A stretch of 45,907 nucleotides of DNA from an uncultured Blastococcus sp. (GTDB lineage Bacteria; Actinomycetota; Actinomycetes; Mycobacteriales; Geodermatophilaceae). A program made the position numbers and the translations under genes. The DNA lies in assembly GCA_902805535.1 (NCBI GenBank), contig CADCTN010000030.1:1-45907 (forward strand), written 5' to 3'. The notes below the pieces were generated by a model that saw only the letters and a program-made list of their open reading frames with translations, ran no database searches and was not told the DNA's origin. Of this stretch, positions 25,883-34,564 are shown piece by piece (the first letter of the stretch is position 1; every line of letters begins with the position of its first letter).

Positions 25883-27178
25883 GTGATCGACCTGCGGCTC
25901 GTGCGTGAGAACCCCGACCTCGTCCGTGCCAGCCAGCGTGCCCGGGGTGCCGACGAGTCCCTGGTCGACGGACTGCTGAAGGCCGACACTGCGCGGCGGG
26001 AAGCGGTCAAGCGCGCCGACGACCTGCGCGGCGAGCAGAAGAACGCGTCGCAGGCGGTCCGGACGGCCACCCCGGCGGAGCGCCCCGCGGTCCTCGGGCG
26101 CGCCAAGGCTCTCGCCACCGAGGTCAAGGAGGCCGAGGAGGTCCAGCGCGCCGCCGACGCGGCGCTGCGTGCGGCGCACCTGAGGATCCCGAACGTGGTC
26201 GCGGGCGAGGTCCCCCCGGGCGGCGAGGACGACGCGGTGACGCTGCGGACGGTCGGCGACGTGCCGACCTACGACTTCCCGGTGCGCGACCACATCGAGA
26301 TCGGTGAGGCGCTCGGCGCCATCGACATGGAGCGCGGCGCCAAGGTCTCCGGCGCCCGCTTCTACTTCCTCACCGGTCCGGGCGCGCTGCTCGAGTTCGC
26401 GCTGGCGCAGCTGGCGATCAGCCGTGCCGTGGCCGCCGGGTTCATTCCCGTCGTCGCCCCGGCGCTGGTCAAGCCGGAGGCGATGGAGGGCACCGGTTTC
26501 CTGGGCGAGCACGACGAGGAGGTCTACCGGATCGAGCGCGACGACCTGTACCTCGTCGGCACCTCCGAGGTCGCCCTGGCCGGGATGCACGCCAAGGAGG
26601 TGCTCGACCTCTCCGCCGGACCCAGGCGGTACGCGGGCTGGTCCTCCTGCTTCCGCCGCGAGGCCGGCTCCTACGGCAAGGACACCCGCGGCATCATCCG
26701 CGTGCACTGGTTCGACAAGGTCGAGATGTTCAGCTTCTGCCGGCCGGAGGAGGCCCAGGCCGAGCACCTGCGGCTGCTGGCCTGGGAGGAGGAGTTCCTC
26801 CAGGCGCTGGAGCTGCCCTACCGGGTGGTCGACATCGCCGCCGGCGACCTGGGCACCAGCGCCACCCGCAAGTACGACATCGAGGCCTGGTTCCCCAGCC
26901 AGGGCACCTACCGCGAGCTGACGAGCACGTCGGACTGCACCACCTTCCAGGCCCGGCGCCTGTCCATCCGCTACCGGGACGAGGACGGCAAGCCGCAGAC
27001 GGCGGCCACGCTCAACGGCACGCTGTGCGCGATCGCGCGCACCATCGCCTGCCTGCTGGAGGTGCACCAGCGGCCCGACGGCGCGGTGCACGTGCCCACG
27101 GCGCTGCGCCCGTGGCTGGGCGGGGTGGCGGAGCTCACCCCCGGGATGACGCTCGCGGCCGGGGTGCCCCCCGTATGA
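25883..27178 (+). CDS. serS: Serine-tRNA ligase
   Basis: A 431-aa class II aminoacyl-tRNA synthetase. Residues 1-110 form the long antiparallel coiled-coil arm that reads the tRNA-Ser variable arm; the catalytic core has motif 2 ([17 protein letters not shown], then [13 protein letters not shown]) and motif 3 ([20 protein letters not shown]). GTG 25883 ([17 protein letters not shown]) is the family N-terminus; the ORF could be extended but would reach into guaB1. Its stop overlaps the start of the first HAD gene (ATGA). Confidence 0.96.
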   Translation: MIDLRLVRENPDLVRASQRARGADESLVDGLLKADTARREAVKRADDLRGEQKNASQAVRTATPAERPAVLGRAKALATEVKEAEEVQRAADAALRAAHLRIPNVVAGEVPPGGEDDAVTLRTVGDVPTYDFPVRDHIEIGEALGAIDMERGAKVSGARFYFLTGPGALLEFALAQLAISRAVAAGFIPVVAPALVKPEAMEGTGFLGEHDEEVYRIERDDLYLVGTSEVALAGMHAKEVLDLSAGPRRYAGWSSCFRREAGSYGKDTRGIIRVHWFDKVEMFSFCRPEEAQAEHLRLLAWEEEFLQALELPYRVVDIAAGDLGTSATRKYDIEAWFPSQGTYRELTSTSDCTTFQARRLSIRYRDEDGKPQTAATLNGTLCAIARTIACLLEVHQRPDGAVHVPTALRPWLGGVAELTPGMTLAAGVPPV

Positions 27179-28086
27179 GCCGGGAGCGACCGAAGGCGCT
27201 CAAGGCCTACGGCGTCCTGCCCCATGCGGACCGGGTGATCGACCTCGGCGAGCTGGGCGGATGGCGCCCGAAGCTGGTCGCCACCGACCTCGACGGCACG
27301 CTGCTGGACTCCGACGGCGAGGTCAGCGCGCGTACGCGGGCCGCCCTGGAGTCCTGCTGGGACGCCGGCATCCCGGTCGTCGGCGTGACCGGTCGCGGGC
27401 CACGGCTGCTGGACAGCGTCCGCACCGCCCTCGACGGCCGCGGCATCGCGGTGCTCGCGCAGGGCGGCTTCGTCGTCGACCTCGAGCGCGACGAGGTGCT
27501 GCGCACGGTCGGGCTGCCCCGCGACCAGGCGCAGGCGGTCATCGAGCGCATCGAGGCGGTCGCGGGCGAGCTGGTCCTCGCCGTCGAGGACGCCGCCGAG
27601 CAGAGCGAGGTCTCCGGCCCCCTCCGGGTGCAGCACGGGTTCGACTGGCCGTATCCGGAGGCCGCGTTCCTGCTCCCGCGGCACGAGGTGCTGCCCGACG
27701 GGCCGGTGCTCAAGGCGTTCCTGCGCTCCGCGACGCTGGGCCAGGACGAGTTGCTGGCCCGCGCGAAGGGCGTCGTGGACCCGGCGGACGCCGAGGTGAC
27801 CCACGCGGGGCTCGGCTTCATCGAGGTGCTGCCGCCGGGCATCACCAAGGCCACCGGGCTGGCGATCGCCCTCGAGCGCTACGGCGTCGGCTTCGGCGAC
27901 GTCCTCGTGTTCGGCGACATGCCCAACGACCTGCCGATGATCGGCGCGGTCACCGAGGCCGGTGGGCGCGCGATCGCCGTCGCCAATGCCCACCCCGCCG
28001 TCCGTGCGGCGACGACGGGGCTCACCAGCGGGCACGACGCCGACGGGGTGGCCCGCTACCTGGAAGCGATCCTGCGTGATGTCTGA
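27175..28086 (+). CDS. HAD-superfamily (Cof-type) hydrolase
   Basis: A 303-aa phosphatase of the Cof/HAD IIB group. Motif I is [11 protein letters not shown] (nucleophile and acid aspartates), motif II lies in PVVGVTGR, motif III is the lysine in GITKATGL, and motif IV is [12 protein letters not shown]. Such enzymes dephosphorylate sugar phosphates or cofactors; the substrate is not predictable. The ATG at 27175 overlaps the serS stop. A longer upstream start in the same frame lies inside serS and was rejected. The C-terminal end carries the first unit of a 19-nt tandem repeat. Confidence 0.88.
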   Translation: MSRERPKALKAYGVLPHADRVIDLGELGGWRPKLVATDLDGTLLDSDGEVSARTRAALESCWDAGIPVVGVTGRGPRLLDSVRTALDGRGIAVLAQGGFVVDLERDEVLRTVGLPRDQAQAVIERIEAVAGELVLAVEDAAEQSEVSGPLRVQHGFDWPYPEAAFLLPRHEVLPDGPVLKAFLRSATLGQDELLARAKGVVDPADAEVTHAGLGFIEVLPPGITKATGLAIALERYGVGFGDVLVFGDMPNDLPMIGAVTEAGGRAIAVANAHPAVRAATTGLTSGHDADGVARYLEAILRDV

Positions 28087-28113
28087 CCGGAAGCGCGATG
28101 TCTGACTGGAAGC
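28078..28113 (+). repeat. 19-nt tandem micro-duplication at the junction of the two HAD genes
   Basis: GATGTCTGACCGGAAGC (28078-28094) is repeated as GATGTCTGACTGGAAGC (28097-28113), a 19-nt period with one mismatch. Each unit contains an ATG followed by TCTGAC. The first unit holds the stop of the upstream gene and a dead-end ATG; the second holds the start of the downstream gene. Confidence 0.85.
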
Positions 28114-28901
28114 CGCGGCTGATCGCCAGTGACATGGACGGCACGCTGCTGCGCGGGGACGACACGGTCAGCGACAGCACGGTCGCCGAGCTGGAGCGCT
28201 GGCGGGCGACCGGGGTCCCGGTGGTGCTGGCCACCGGCCGGCCACCGCGCTGGATGTCGCACATCCGCGATGTCCTGGGGTACGGGACGGCGGTCTGCTG
28301 CAACGGAGCCGTGCTCATGGACCTCGAGCGGTTCGAGATCTTCCACGAGGAGCTCCTGCACCCCGACGTCCTCCGCTTCGTCACCGGCGAGCTCCGCCGA
28401 CGCCAGCCGGACACCTGGTTCGCGGTCGAGTACGGGCTGGAGTTCCGTCACGAGGCGATCTACAAGCCGCGCTGGGACGTCGACGCCCCCGGCGTGGCGG
28501 AGGCGACGCTCGACGAGCTGGTCGCCCAGCCGGTGGCCAAGCTCCTCGCCCGGCACGAGGACCTGCCGCGCGACGAGTTCGTCTCCCTGGTCGAAGAGGT
28601 CCTCGCCGGGCGCGCCACGGTCACCAACTCCTCCACCGACGCCCTCGCCGAGATCTCGGCCGTCGGGGTGACCAAGGCGTCCGGTCTCGCGCGCGTCGCC
28701 GCGAGCCACGGCATCGGGCCGGAGGACGTCGTCGTCTTCGGGGACATGCCGAACGACATCGCCGCCTTCGAGTGGGTGCGGGCCGGCGGCGGGCGAGCGG
28801 TCGCGATGGCGCATGCCCATCCCGACCTGGTGGCCGTCGCCACCGACGTGACCGGCACGAACGAGGACGGCGGCGTCGCCGCGTTCCTCGCCGCTCTCTG
28901 A
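28098..28901 (+). CDS. HAD-superfamily (Cof-type) hydrolase, second copy
   Basis: A 267-aa paralogue of the preceding gene with motif I SDMDGTLLRGDD, motif II VLATGRP, motif III GVTKASGL and motif [14 protein letters not shown]. It lacks the 40-residue N-terminal extension of its neighbour. Both probably arose by tandem duplication and now differ in cap-domain sequence, so substrates may differ. ATG 28098 lies 11 nt after the stop of the first gene. The proteasome-activator gene converges on it 42 nt further. Confidence 0.88.
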   Translation: MSDWKPRLIASDMDGTLLRGDDTVSDSTVAELERWRATGVPVVLATGRPPRWMSHIRDVLGYGTAVCCNGAVLMDLERFEIFHEELLHPDVLRFVTGELRRRQPDTWFAVEYGLEFRHEAIYKPRWDVDAPGVAEATLDELVAQPVAKLLARHEDLPRDEFVSLVEEVLAGRATVTNSSTDALAEISAVGVTKASGLARVAASHGIGPEDVVVFGDMPNDIAAFEWVRAGGGRAVAMAHAHPDLVAVATDVTGTNEDGGVAAFLAAL

Positions 28902-28943
28902 CACCCCGCCCTCTGACGTTCCGTGCCTCTGGCGCAGGGCCGG

Positions 28944-29489
28944 CTAGAGGTACTGACCCCCACCGGGGCGGAAGTCCGGCTGCTGACCGCCGGCCCCCTG
29001 CCCACCGGGCAGTGCCTTCCGGCGGATCTCCTCCAGCTGGGCGCGGGCCGCCATCTGCTGGGCGAAGATCGCCGTCTGGATGCCGTGGAAGACACCCTCC
29101 AGCCAGCCGACCAGCTGTGCCTGGACGATGCGCAGCTCGGCGTCCGACGGCGTCTCGCCCTCGGTGAAGGGGAGGGTGATCCGCTCCAGCTCCTCGCGCA
29201 GCTCCGGTGCCAGGCCGTCCTCCAGCTCCCGGATGGAGGCGGCGTGGATGTCGCGGAGCCGGTTGCGGCTCGCGTCGTCCAGGGGCGCGGCCCGGACCTC
29301 CTCGAGCAGCTGCTTGATCATCGTGCCGATCCGCATCACCTTGGCCGGCTGCTCGACCATCTCGCCCACCGACGGCGGGCCGTCGCCGTCGTCGGCCTGC
29401 GGCATGGCGAGGGCGCCGACCGGCTGTCCGTCCGGGCCCACCACGACGACCTGCTGGGAGCGCTCGCTGCCGTTTCCGGGTGCAGTCAT
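28944..29489 (-). CDS. bpa: Bacterial proteasome activator Bpa/PafE
   Basis: A 181-aa member of the proteasome-activator family (DUF2587). The core is four helices (MIKQLLEEVRAAPLDDASRN..., RELEDGLAPELREELERI, AELRIVQAQLVGWLEGVFHGIQTAIFAQQMAARAQLEEIRRKAL) that assemble a dodecameric ring. The C-terminus ends exactly GQYL, the tetrapeptide that docks into the 20S proteasome and opens its gate without ATP. Its presence implies that the organism has a 20S proteasome. ATG 29489 has CAGGAT 6 nt upstream. The quinone-oxidoreductase gene lies 45 nt upstream on the same strand. Confidence 0.93.
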   Translation of the reverse strand: MTAPGNGSERSQQVVVVGPDGQPVGALAMPQADDGDGPPSVGEMVEQPAKVMRIGTMIKQLLEEVRAAPLDDASRNRLRDIHAASIRELEDGLAPELREELERITLPFTEGETPSDAELRIVQAQLVGWLEGVFHGIQTAIFAQQMAARAQLEEIRRKALPGGQGAGGQQPDFRPGGGQYL

Positions 29490-29534
29490 GCCCCCATCCT
29501 GCCCCGGCTCCGCCACCACCGGACGAGGGGGCGG

Positions 29535-30527
29535 TCAGGCATCGGGGAGGAGGAGCACCTTGCCGACGTGCTCGCTGGCCTCGACGACGCGGTGCGCCTC
29601 GGCCGCCCGCGACATGGGCAGCCGGCGGTCGATGATCGGGCGGACCACGCCGCGCTCGATGTCGGGCCACACGTCGTGGCGGACCGCCGCCACGATCTCG
29701 GCCTTCCCGCCGCGACCGGTTGCCGGCCGCGCGCGCAGCGTGGCCGCGTGCACCGAGGCCCGCTTGCGGTGGAGCGTGGCGATGTCCAGCTCGGCCTTGG
29801 TGCCGCCCTGCATGCCGATGATCACCAGCCGCCCGCCGACGGCGAGGGCGTCGACGTTCCGGGCCAGGTACTGGGCGCCCATGTTGTCCAGGATGACGTC
29901 CGCCCCGCGGCCGCCGGTCTCCTCGCGGACGCGCTCGACGAAGTCCTCGTCGCGGTAGTTGATGCCGACGTCGGCGCCCAGCTCCCGGCAGACGGCCAGC
30001 TTGGCCGCCGTCCCTGCCGTCGTGAGCACGCGGGCGCCGGCGCGGGCCGCCAGCTGCACGGCCATCGTCCCGATGCCGCTGGAACCGCCGTGGACCAGGA
30101 AGTTCTCACCCCGCTCCAGGCCGGCGAGCAGGAAGACGTTCGACCAGACGGTGCAGGTGACCTCCGGCAACCCGGCGGCGGTGGCCAGCTCCACCCCCGA
30201 GGGGCGGGGGAGCAGCTGCCCGGCCGGGACGGCGACCCGCTCGGCGTAGCCGCCGCCGGCGAGGAGGGCGCACACCTCGTCGCCCACGGTCCAGCCCTCC
30301 ACCCCGGCGCCGACCTCGCTGATCACTCCGCTGCACTCCAGGCCCAGGATCTCGCTGGCGCCCTTCGGCGGCGGGTAGAAACCCTGGCGCTGGAGGAGGT
30401 CCGCCCGGTTCACGGCGCTGGCGACCACGTCGACGATCACCTCGCCGGGCCGGCACACCGGATCGGGTACCTCCGCCCAGGTGAGCATCTCGGGTCCGCC
30501 CGGCTCGGTCACCGTCACTGCACGCAT
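29535..30527 (-). CDS. NAD(P)H-quinone oxidoreductase, PIG3 type
   Basis: A 330-aa zinc-free medium-chain dehydrogenase/reductase. PIG3/TP53I3 hallmarks are present: NRADLLQRQGFYPPPKGASEILGLECSG at the N-terminus and the NADPH-binding HGGSSGIGTMAVQLA near residue 145. Members reduce quinones and can produce semiquinone radicals. No zinc ligands of alcohol dehydrogenases are seen. TAAGGT lies 6 nt upstream of ATG 30527, so the transcript is probably leaderless. It may be co-transcribed with bpa. Confidence 0.9.
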   Translation of the reverse strand: MRAVTVTEPGGPEMLTWAEVPDPVCRPGEVIVDVVASAVNRADLLQRQGFYPPPKGASEILGLECSGVISEVGAGVEGWTVGDEVCALLAGGGYAERVAVPAGQLLPRPSGVELATAAGLPEVTCTVWSNVFLLAGLERGENFLVHGGSSGIGTMAVQLAARAGARVLTTAGTAAKLAVCRELGADVGINYRDEDFVERVREETGGRGADVILDNMGAQYLARNVDALAVGGRLVIIGMQGGTKAELDIATLHRKRASVHAATLRARPATGRGGKAEIVAAVRHDVWPDIERGVVRPIIDRRLPMSRAAEAHRVVEASEHVGKVLLLPDA

Positions 30528-30533
30528 GACCCG

Positions 30534-30539
30534 ACCTTA
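30534..30539 (-). promoter_or_regulatory. -10 element of leaderless quinone-oxidoreductase transcript
   Basis: TAAGGT on the minus strand lies 6 nt before ATG 30527, with no ribosome-binding sequence. Confidence 0.5.
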
Positions 30540-30619
30540 GGGCGGTGGCCGGGCCGGGGCCCCCGCCCACCCTCGGCCCTGACGTGCCGCTCCCGGTCCC
30601 AGGGCGACCGTCGGCGGTG

Positions 30620-31285
30620 TCACGCCCCGACGGGCGCCGCGCCGGACACCGAGACGCACGACCCGACGTCGTCCCGGCCGGTCGCCAGGGCGGCCAGGAC
30701 GCCGCCGACCGCGCGGCGGGACACCTTCATGCCCTCCACCGAGCCGTCCGTCGACACTGTGGCCGGCTCGTCCGCGTCGGTCAGGTAGACCGGTTGCACG
30801 AGGGTCCAGTCCAGCCCGCTGCCGCGCGCCAGCCGCTCCTGCACCTCGTGGTCGGCGATCTGCGGCTTCAGAAGCAGCGCGAACACCAGACGCGAGGAGA
30901 GCGGCAGGCGGTCGCGCGTGTCGCCGACCCCGTAGGACGACTGCACGACCAGCCGTCGCACGCCGTGCTCACGCATCGCCGCCACCACCGCGGCCGTGCC
31001 CCGCGACCGCACGTCGAGCGGCGTCCCGGACGGCCCACGCAGCCGTACCCGCAGCGCGTTCTCCGCGATGCCGAGCGCCACGACGACGGCGTCCTGGCCC
31101 TGCACCGCGCGGTCCACGACCGCCGGCGACGTCGCGTCGCCGTCCAGCGGCCGCACGCCTGGCAGCCCCGCGAGGACGGCGCTCGCCCGCCGGGCCAGCG
31201 CCGTCACCTCGTGCCCACCCGCGACCAGGGCGTCGACCGCCTGGCGACCCGTCCCACCCGTTGCACCCACGACCAAGACCTTCAC
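30620..31285 (-). CDS. NAD(P)-binding SDR-like protein
   Basis: A 221-aa atypical short-chain dehydrogenase of the NAD(P)H-binding (NmrA/flavin reductase-like) type. The dinucleotide motif is VVGATGGTGRQAVDALVAGGHEV at residues 5-27, and VVQSSYGVGDTR and DWTLVQPVYLTD match the SDR-a5 group. It may be a reductase or a redox sensor. GTG 31285 has AGGAG at 7 nt. It is divergent from the AraC gene, which probably controls it. Confidence 0.85.
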   Translation of the reverse strand: MKVLVVGATGGTGRQAVDALVAGGHEVTALARRASAVLAGLPGVRPLDGDATSPAVVDRAVQGQDAVVVALGIAENALRVRLRGPSGTPLDVRSRGTAAVVAAMREHGVRRLVVQSSYGVGDTRDRLPLSSRLVFALLLKPQIADHEVQERLARGSGLDWTLVQPVYLTDADEPATVSTDGSVEGMKVSRRAVGGVLAALATGRDDVGSCVSVSGAAPVGA

Positions 31286-31435
31286 GACCTGCTCCTCTCG
31301 CCATTGCCGGCGGTATGCCGGCGCAACCACCCTCTCCGGGACGCACGGTCGCGCAGAATGGCCCTGGATCCGCGTCCCATGACCGTTCGTCCAGCGTGCC
31401 TGGACGTGCGGTGCCCCCTGCACGACGATGGCGGC

Positions 31436-32419
31436 GTGGACGCGGACACCGTCAGCCCGTGGGCCCCGGTCGATCCGCTCGGCGGGGTGCTGGGGGACCT
31501 GCGGATGCACGGCACCTTCTACTGCCGTGCCGAGGGAACGGCCCCCTGGGGCCTGGAGATGCCGGCCCTGCACGGCTGCATGAGCTTCCACGTCGTCACC
31601 GAGGGAAGCTGCCTGCTCGAGGTGGACGGCGAGACCTGCGAGCTGCGCGCCGGCGACCTCGCGCTGGTCCCGCACGGCAGGGGGCACCTGTTGCGTAGCG
31701 GAGTCGGCGCCCCGATCGCCGGCCGCGCCGACCTACTCCCCCAGGAGATGCTCGACCCGCACTACTCGGTGCTGCGGCTCGACGGTGGCGGGGCGTCGTC
31801 ACGTCTGGTCTGCGGCGTTCTCCAGCCCGAGCCGCACGGGACGGCGCACCTGCTGGACCTGCTGCCACCCGTGCTGCTGGTGGAGGCCGACGGCGCGGCG
31901 CGCGGCGGATGGCTGTCGGTGCTGCTGGGGATGATCACCGACGAGGTCCGCCGGAACAGGCCCGGCGCGGAGGCGGTCGTCACGCGGCTTGCCGACGTCG
32001 TGGTCATCCAAGCGATCCGCGGCTGGCTGGAGACCGGCGGCACGGGCCCCGGCTGGCTGCGGGCGCTGCGTGACCCGCAGGTCGGGCGGGCGGTGGCGCT
32101 GGTGCACCAGAACCCCGGCGCTCCGTGGACGCTCGACCGCCTCGCCCGGGAGACGCAGATGTCCCGGTCGGCCTTCGCGGCCCGCTTCACCGAGCTGGCC
32201 GGCGAACCCGCGCTGCGCTACGTCAGCCGGTGGCGGATGCACCTGGCGACGGTGGAGCTGGCCCGGGGAGCCCGGGTGGGCGAGGTGGGCCGGCGGTTGG
32301 GCTACGAGTCGGAGGCGGCGTTCTCGCGGGCCTACAAGCGGGTGGCGGGTGTTCCGCCGGTGTCGGTGCGGGGCCGGCCGGGTGCGCCGGCCGGCCCCGC
32401 CGCCGTCAGCGGGCCTTGA
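31436..32419 (+). CDS. AraC-family transcriptional regulator with cupin domain
   Basis: A regulator of about 327 aa. The N-terminal cupin_6 domain (MHGTFYCRAEGTAPWGL, CMSFHVVTEGSCLLEVDGE, LRAGDLALVPHGRGH) would bind a small ligand; the C-terminal AraC domain has two helix-turn-helix units (WTLDRLARETQMSRSAFAARF and RVGEVGRRLGYESEAAFSRAYKR). The start is uncertain: GTG 31436 is preferred because GACGAT lies 6 nt upstream and the length fits the family, but ATG 31358 and ATG 31379 in the same frame are possible. It is divergent from the SDR gene, its likely target, and overlaps the convergent acyl-CoA synthetase gene by 14 nt. Confidence 0.85.
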   Translation: MDADTVSPWAPVDPLGGVLGDLRMHGTFYCRAEGTAPWGLEMPALHGCMSFHVVTEGSCLLEVDGETCELRAGDLALVPHGRGHLLRSGVGAPIAGRADLLPQEMLDPHYSVLRLDGGGASSRLVCGVLQPEPHGTAHLLDLLPPVLLVEADGAARGGWLSVLLGMITDEVRRNRPGAEAVVTRLADVVVIQAIRGWLETGGTGPGWLRALRDPQVGRAVALVHQNPGAPWTLDRLARETQMSRSAFAARFTELAGEPALRYVSRWRMHLATVELARGARVGEVGRRLGYESEAAFSRAYKRVAGVPPVSVRGRPGAPAGPAAVSGP

Positions 32420-34004
32420 GGTCCTTGCGCAGGATCTTGCCGGCGGCCGACTTCGGCACCGCCTCGATGAACTCGACCAGGCGGATCTTCTTGTGCGGCG
32501 CCACCTTGGCCGCCATGTACTCCTTGACGCCCTCCTCCGACAGCTCCGAGCCGGCCGCGCGGACGACGAACGCCTTCGGCAGCTCCTCGCCGGTCTCCTT
32601 CTCCGGCACCCCGATGACCGCCGCGTCGGCGATCTCCGGGTGGCCGAGCAGCACGGCCTCGAGCTCGGCCGGGGCGACCTGGTAGCCCTTGTACTTGATC
32701 AGCTCCTTGACCCGGTCGACGACGGTGTAGCAGCCGTGGTCGTCGACGACGGCCACGTCGCCGGTGTGCAGCCAGCCCTCGGCGTCGATGGTGTCCGCGG
32801 TCGCGGAGTCGTTGTTCAGGTAGCCCTGCATGACCTGCGGGCCGCGGATCCACAGCTCGCCCCGTTCGCCCTGGGCGGCGTCCGCGCCGGTGCCGGGGTC
32901 GACCAGGCGGCACTCGGTGTTCGGGATCGCGTAGCCGACCGACCCCTTCGGCACCTCGTACCCCTCGGCGCCGGGCGGCTCGAGGCCCGGGTCGGGGGTG
33001 GTGTGCGAGACCGGGGAGAGCTCGGTCATGCCGTAGCCCTGCGCGACGGTGACGCCGGTGTCGGCGCCCTTGCGCAGCCGCTGCTCCACGGCCCTGGCGA
33101 GCGACTCGTCCAGCGGGGCGGCGCCGGAGAGGATCGACGTCAGCGAGGACAGGTCGTAGGAGTCGACCAGCGGGTGCTTGGCGAGCGCCACGAGGATCGG
33201 CGGTGCCACGAAGGCCCGGGTGATCTTGTGGTCCTGGAGAGTGCGCAGGAAGTCCTCGAGGTCGAAGCGCGGCAGCGTCACCACCGCCGCGCCCCACTGC
33301 AGCCCCTGGTTCATCAGCACGGTCAGGCCGTAGATGTGGAAGAACGGGAGGACGGCGATGATCCGCTCCTCCGGCTGCAGGTCGATCAGCTTCCGGGTCT
33401 GCGCGACGTTGGCCACCAGGTTGCGGTGGGTCAGCATGACGCCCTTGGGCAGGCCGGTCGTGCCACTGGAGTAGGGCAGCGTGACCAGGTCGGTCGCCGG
33501 GTCGATGTCGACCTGCACGCTCGGCGCGTCCGCGCCGAGCAGGTCGAAGAGGTTGGCGTGCCCCTCGGCGCCGTCGAGCACGATGATCTCGTCCAGCGGT
33601 GACTTCTCGGTGGCGGCGGTGGCGCGATCCAGGAACAGCCCGATCGTGATCAGGATCTTCGCGCCGGAGTCCTTCAGCTGGAAGGCGATCTCGTCGGGCG
33701 TGTAGAGCGAGTTGATCGGGCTCATCACGCAGCCGGCGGCCGCGATGCCGTGGAAGACCACCGGGAACCAGGGCGTGTTGGGGCAGAAGACGGCGACGAC
33801 GTCGCCCTTGCGCAGGCCCCGGGCGTGCAGGTTCGCGGCCACCCGGTCGACGTAGGCGGCGAGCTGACCGTGGGTGATGACGTCGCCCTTGAGTCCGTCG
33901 ATCAGTGCGGGCGCGTCGGGACGGTCCCGGCCGGCCGCCAGGACGAACTCGGGCACCGACAGGTTCGGGATCTCGACGTCGGGATACGGGCTGGCCAGGG
34001 CCAC
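32406..34004 (-). CDS. Acyl-CoA synthetase / 4-coumarate-CoA ligase-like
   Basis: A 532-aa ANL-superfamily adenylating enzyme. Core motifs are YSSGTTGLPKGVMLTHRN (A3), QGYGMTELSPVSH (A5), GWLHTGD (A7), DRVKELIKYKGYQVAPAELE (A8) and the C-terminal lysine in GKILRKDL (A10). The order and spacing are those of 4-coumarate:CoA ligases and medium-chain or aromatic acid activators. It activates a carboxylic acid to its CoA ester through an acyl-adenylate. GTG 34004 has a strong GAGGAGG site. A thioesterase follows on the same strand upstream, which fits CoA-ester metabolism. Confidence 0.92.
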   Translation of the reverse strand: MALASPYPDVEIPNLSVPEFVLAAGRDRPDAPALIDGLKGDVITHGQLAAYVDRVAANLHARGLRKGDVVAVFCPNTPWFPVVFHGIAAAGCVMSPINSLYTPDEIAFQLKDSGAKILITIGLFLDRATAATEKSPLDEIIVLDGAEGHANLFDLLGADAPSVQVDIDPATDLVTLPYSSGTTGLPKGVMLTHRNLVANVAQTRKLIDLQPEERIIAVLPFFHIYGLTVLMNQGLQWGAAVVTLPRFDLEDFLRTLQDHKITRAFVAPPILVALAKHPLVDSYDLSSLTSILSGAAPLDESLARAVEQRLRKGADTGVTVAQGYGMTELSPVSHTTPDPGLEPPGAEGYEVPKGSVGYAIPNTECRLVDPGTGADAAQGERGELWIRGPQVMQGYLNNDSATADTIDAEGWLHTGDVAVVDDHGCYTVVDRVKELIKYKGYQVAPAELEAVLLGHPEIADAAVIGVPEKETGEELPKAFVVRAAGSELSEEGVKEYMAAKVAPHKKIRLVEFIEAVPKSAAGKILRKDLKAR

Positions 34005-34024
34005 GGGTTCCTCCTCGGTGCTGG

Positions 34025-34063
34025 TGTGGCGCCAGTCTCACACTCAGCGTGGCGGGCGCCACA
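34025..34063 (-). promoter_or_regulatory. Inverted repeat upstream of the acyl-CoA synthetase
   Basis: TGTGGCGCC (34025-34033) and GGCGCCACA (34055-34063) are perfect 9-bp arms 21 nt apart, 20 nt upstream of the acyl-CoA synthetase start. It could be an operator for a dimeric regulator or a leader hairpin; the sequence does not decide this. Confidence 0.4.
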
Positions 34064-34098
34064 GGGGGGTTACCCGCCGGTTCGCCGGTTCCATGCCC

Positions 34099-34524
34099 TC
34101 AACGCGGCCACAGCACCGACTGCGTGCAGCGGAACAGCGCGATGGTGCGACCGGACTCCGCGTTCGTCACGACGGCGTCCCAGACCTGCGTCGTCCGGCC
34201 GGCGTGCACGTTGGTGGCCGTGCAGGCGATCCGTCCCTCGCGCGCCGTGCCCAGATGGTTGCTCTTGAGCTCGATGGTCGTGAAGCCGCTGGACCCCTCG
34301 GGCAGCAGGGCGCGCGCGGGCAGGCCGCAGCTGGTGTCGGCGAGGGTGACGACGGTGCCCGCGTGCAGGTAGCCGTTCGGCGCGAGCAGCTCCGGCCGGA
34401 CGTCGAGGTGGCTGCTGAGCCGGCCGCGCTCGTGGGTGTCGATGACGATGCCGAGGAGCGCGGGGAACGTGCCGGGGAGGAGGGCGTTGAGCTCGTCGGC
34501 GGTGTGGAACTCGGGAGCGGCCAT
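34099..34524 (-). CDS. PaaI-family hotdog thioesterase
   Basis: A 141-aa hotdog-fold protein with the family signature PNGYLHAGTVVTLADTSCGLPARALLPEG, where the catalytic acidic residue sits in the LADT segment, and TTIELKSNHLGTAREGRI on the substrate strand. Such enzymes hydrolyse aryl- or acyl-CoA esters. ATG 34524 is chosen because TAGGTT lies 7 nt upstream (leaderless) and it gives the normal N-terminus; GTG 34551 is possible. It may work with the adjacent acyl-CoA synthetase. Confidence 0.88.
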   Translation of the reverse strand: MAAPEFHTADELNALLPGTFPALLGIVIDTHERGRLSSHLDVRPELLAPNGYLHAGTVVTLADTSCGLPARALLPEGSSGFTTIELKSNHLGTAREGRIACTATNVHAGRTTQVWDAVVTNAESGRTIALFRCTQSVLWPR

Positions 34525-34531
34525 GCGGGGC

Positions 34532-34537
34532 AACCTA
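34532..34537 (-). promoter_or_regulatory. -10 element of leaderless thioesterase transcript
   Basis: TAGGTT on the minus strand lies 7 nt before ATG 34524; it supports this start over the GTG 27 nt upstream. Confidence 0.5.
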
Positions 34538-34564
34538 GCGACGCACGACACCTGGGACAGGCAC

